The position numbers were made by a program, and so were the translations under genes. From the NCBI GenBank assembly GCA_029883045.1, contig JAOUJU010000093.1, forward strand, positions 1 to 6,721: a stretch of DNA of 6,721 nucleotides, given 5' to 3'. Positions 6,129 through 6,721 of this stretch are shown here, in pieces (position 1 is the stretch's first letter; the number at the start of each line of letters is the position of its first letter). Under the pieces are notes generated by a model that saw only the letters and a program-made list of their open reading frames with translations, was not told the origin of the DNA and searched no databases. The DNA comes from Rhodospirillaceae bacterium. Lineage in GTDB: Bacteria > Pseudomonadota > Alphaproteobacteria > Rhodospirillales > Magnetovibrionaceae.

Positions 6129-6721
6129 ATGACCAAATCAAAATATTTACCTAAACAATTTACGCACACCATCCGCACCATTTTAAGTTTTGGCCTGTTG
6201 GGTGCCATTACGGTTGCATTTTCGTTTAATATGGCAATCGCCGACGAAGACCCGGTGCTGGCAAATGTTGAGGGGTATGAAATTCACCTGTCCGAGGTTG
6301 AGGAAACCCGTGGTCTGCTGCCACCCGCCCTGCAACAACAAGATGGACCAGAAGTAATTTCCCTTTTGATTGAAACTTTAATTGATACAAGATTAGCGGC
6401 AAAGCGCGCCCGGGAACTGGGTCTTGATAAAACCCCTGAATATAAAAACACGGTCGCACGCATTGAAGGGCAGATTTTAAAAAGAATGCTATTTGCCCAA
6501 GAAATAGAAAAAGGCATAACCGAGGAAGGTATAAAAAACTTCTTTGATAAAAATGTAAAAAATATTCCCGTTGGTGACGAAGTCCACGCGCGACACATTC
6601 TTGTGGAAAGCGAAGCTAAGGCAAAAGAAGTTATTAAAAAACTTGATGACGGAGCAGATTTTAACAATAGCGCAATGGAAAATTCAATCGGTCCATCCGC
6701 ACCCAGTGGTGGCGATTTGGG
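6129..6721 (+). CDS. Exported parvulin-type peptidyl-prolyl cis-trans isomerase (PpiC/SurA-like), 3'-truncated
   Basis: The frame stays open to the window end (197 codons plus 2 nt), so only the N-terminal part is present. Residues 1-38 form a Sec signal peptide: basic start (K3, K5, K9, R16), hydrophobic core ~19-33 (LSFGLLGAITVAFSF) and a likely signal peptidase I site after A-I-A (36-38), just before DEDPVLA. Residues ~40-150 are a charged helical region like the chaperone segment of PpiC/SurA-family proteins. The parvulin domain begins at EVHARHILVES (151-161) and runs through KKLDDGADF to SGGDLG at the edge, matching the family's HILV and GGDLG signatures. These enzymes speed proline isomerisation and assist folding of exported proteins in the periplasm. 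ATG 6129 is chosen because it gives the full signal peptide; AAGG lies 12 nt upstream. The ATG at 6122 leads to a stop within 11 codons. It is divergent from secA with the receiver gene between. Confidence 0.92.
   Translation, partial: MTKSKYLPKQFTHTIRTILSFGLLGAITVAFSFNMAIADEDPVLANVEGYEIHLSEVEETRGLLPPALQQQDGPEVISLLIETLIDTRLAAKRARELGLDKTPEYKNTVARIEGQILKRMLFAQEIEKGITEEGIKNFFDKNVKNIPVGDEVHARHILVESEAKAKEVIKKLDDGADFNNSAMENSIGPSAPSGGDL

Noticed and set aside
6284..6667. 127-codon minus-strand open frame at the right end
   Set aside because: It is antisense to the parvulin gene, whose plus-strand frame carries a signal peptide and parvulin motifs.

Overview
The window most likely comes from an alphaproteobacterium of moderate, slightly AT-leaning base composition. 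The evidence is an alphaproteobacterial-type SecA ending in a zinc tail, an L-malyl-CoA/beta-methylmalyl-CoA lyase-like enzyme, and a parvulin gene lying divergently across from secA. My recollection is that the secA/parvulin neighbourhood is common in that class. A marine, Rhodospirillales-like or SAR116-like lineage is plausible, but this cannot be settled from the sequence alone.

Layout. (1) Positions 3-722 (+) hold the 3' part of a HpcH/HpaI-family malyl-CoA lyase, cut by the window start. (2) Positions 750-1706 (+) hold a complete accA, the acetyl-CoA carboxylase carboxyltransferase alpha subunit, 27 bp downstream and probably cotranscribed. (3) Positions 1748-4477 (-) hold a complete secA, convergent with accA. 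(4) Positions 4478-4946 are a 469-bp divergent control region rich in inverted repeats. It holds a putative secA promoter and leader hairpin, a terminator-like hairpin, a dyad over a putative promoter, and three consecutive hairpins just ahead of the next gene. (5) Positions 4947-5900 (+) hold a receiver-domain protein with an unrecognised helical C-terminal region. (6) Positions 5901-6128 hold a strong intrinsic terminator and an AT-rich promoter region. (7) Positions 6129-6721 (+) hold the 5' part of an exported parvulin-type (PpiC/SurA-like) peptidyl-prolyl isomerase, open at the window end.

How the genes fit together. The lyase and AccA both act on acyl-CoA metabolism: C-C bond formation or cleavage of malyl-type CoA esters, and malonyl-CoA production. 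SecA drives export of unfolded preproteins. The parvulin, carrying its own Sec-type signal peptide, would help exported proteins fold in the periplasm. The receiver protein sits between these two export genes without an obvious cognate kinase or DNA-binding domain.

The most interesting parts are the uncharacterised receiver protein, its roughly 150-nt structured leader, and the hairpin with a competing arm in front of secA. I found no CRISPR array, insertion sequence, tRNA or rRNA, and nothing that clearly amounts to a new defence or mobile system.
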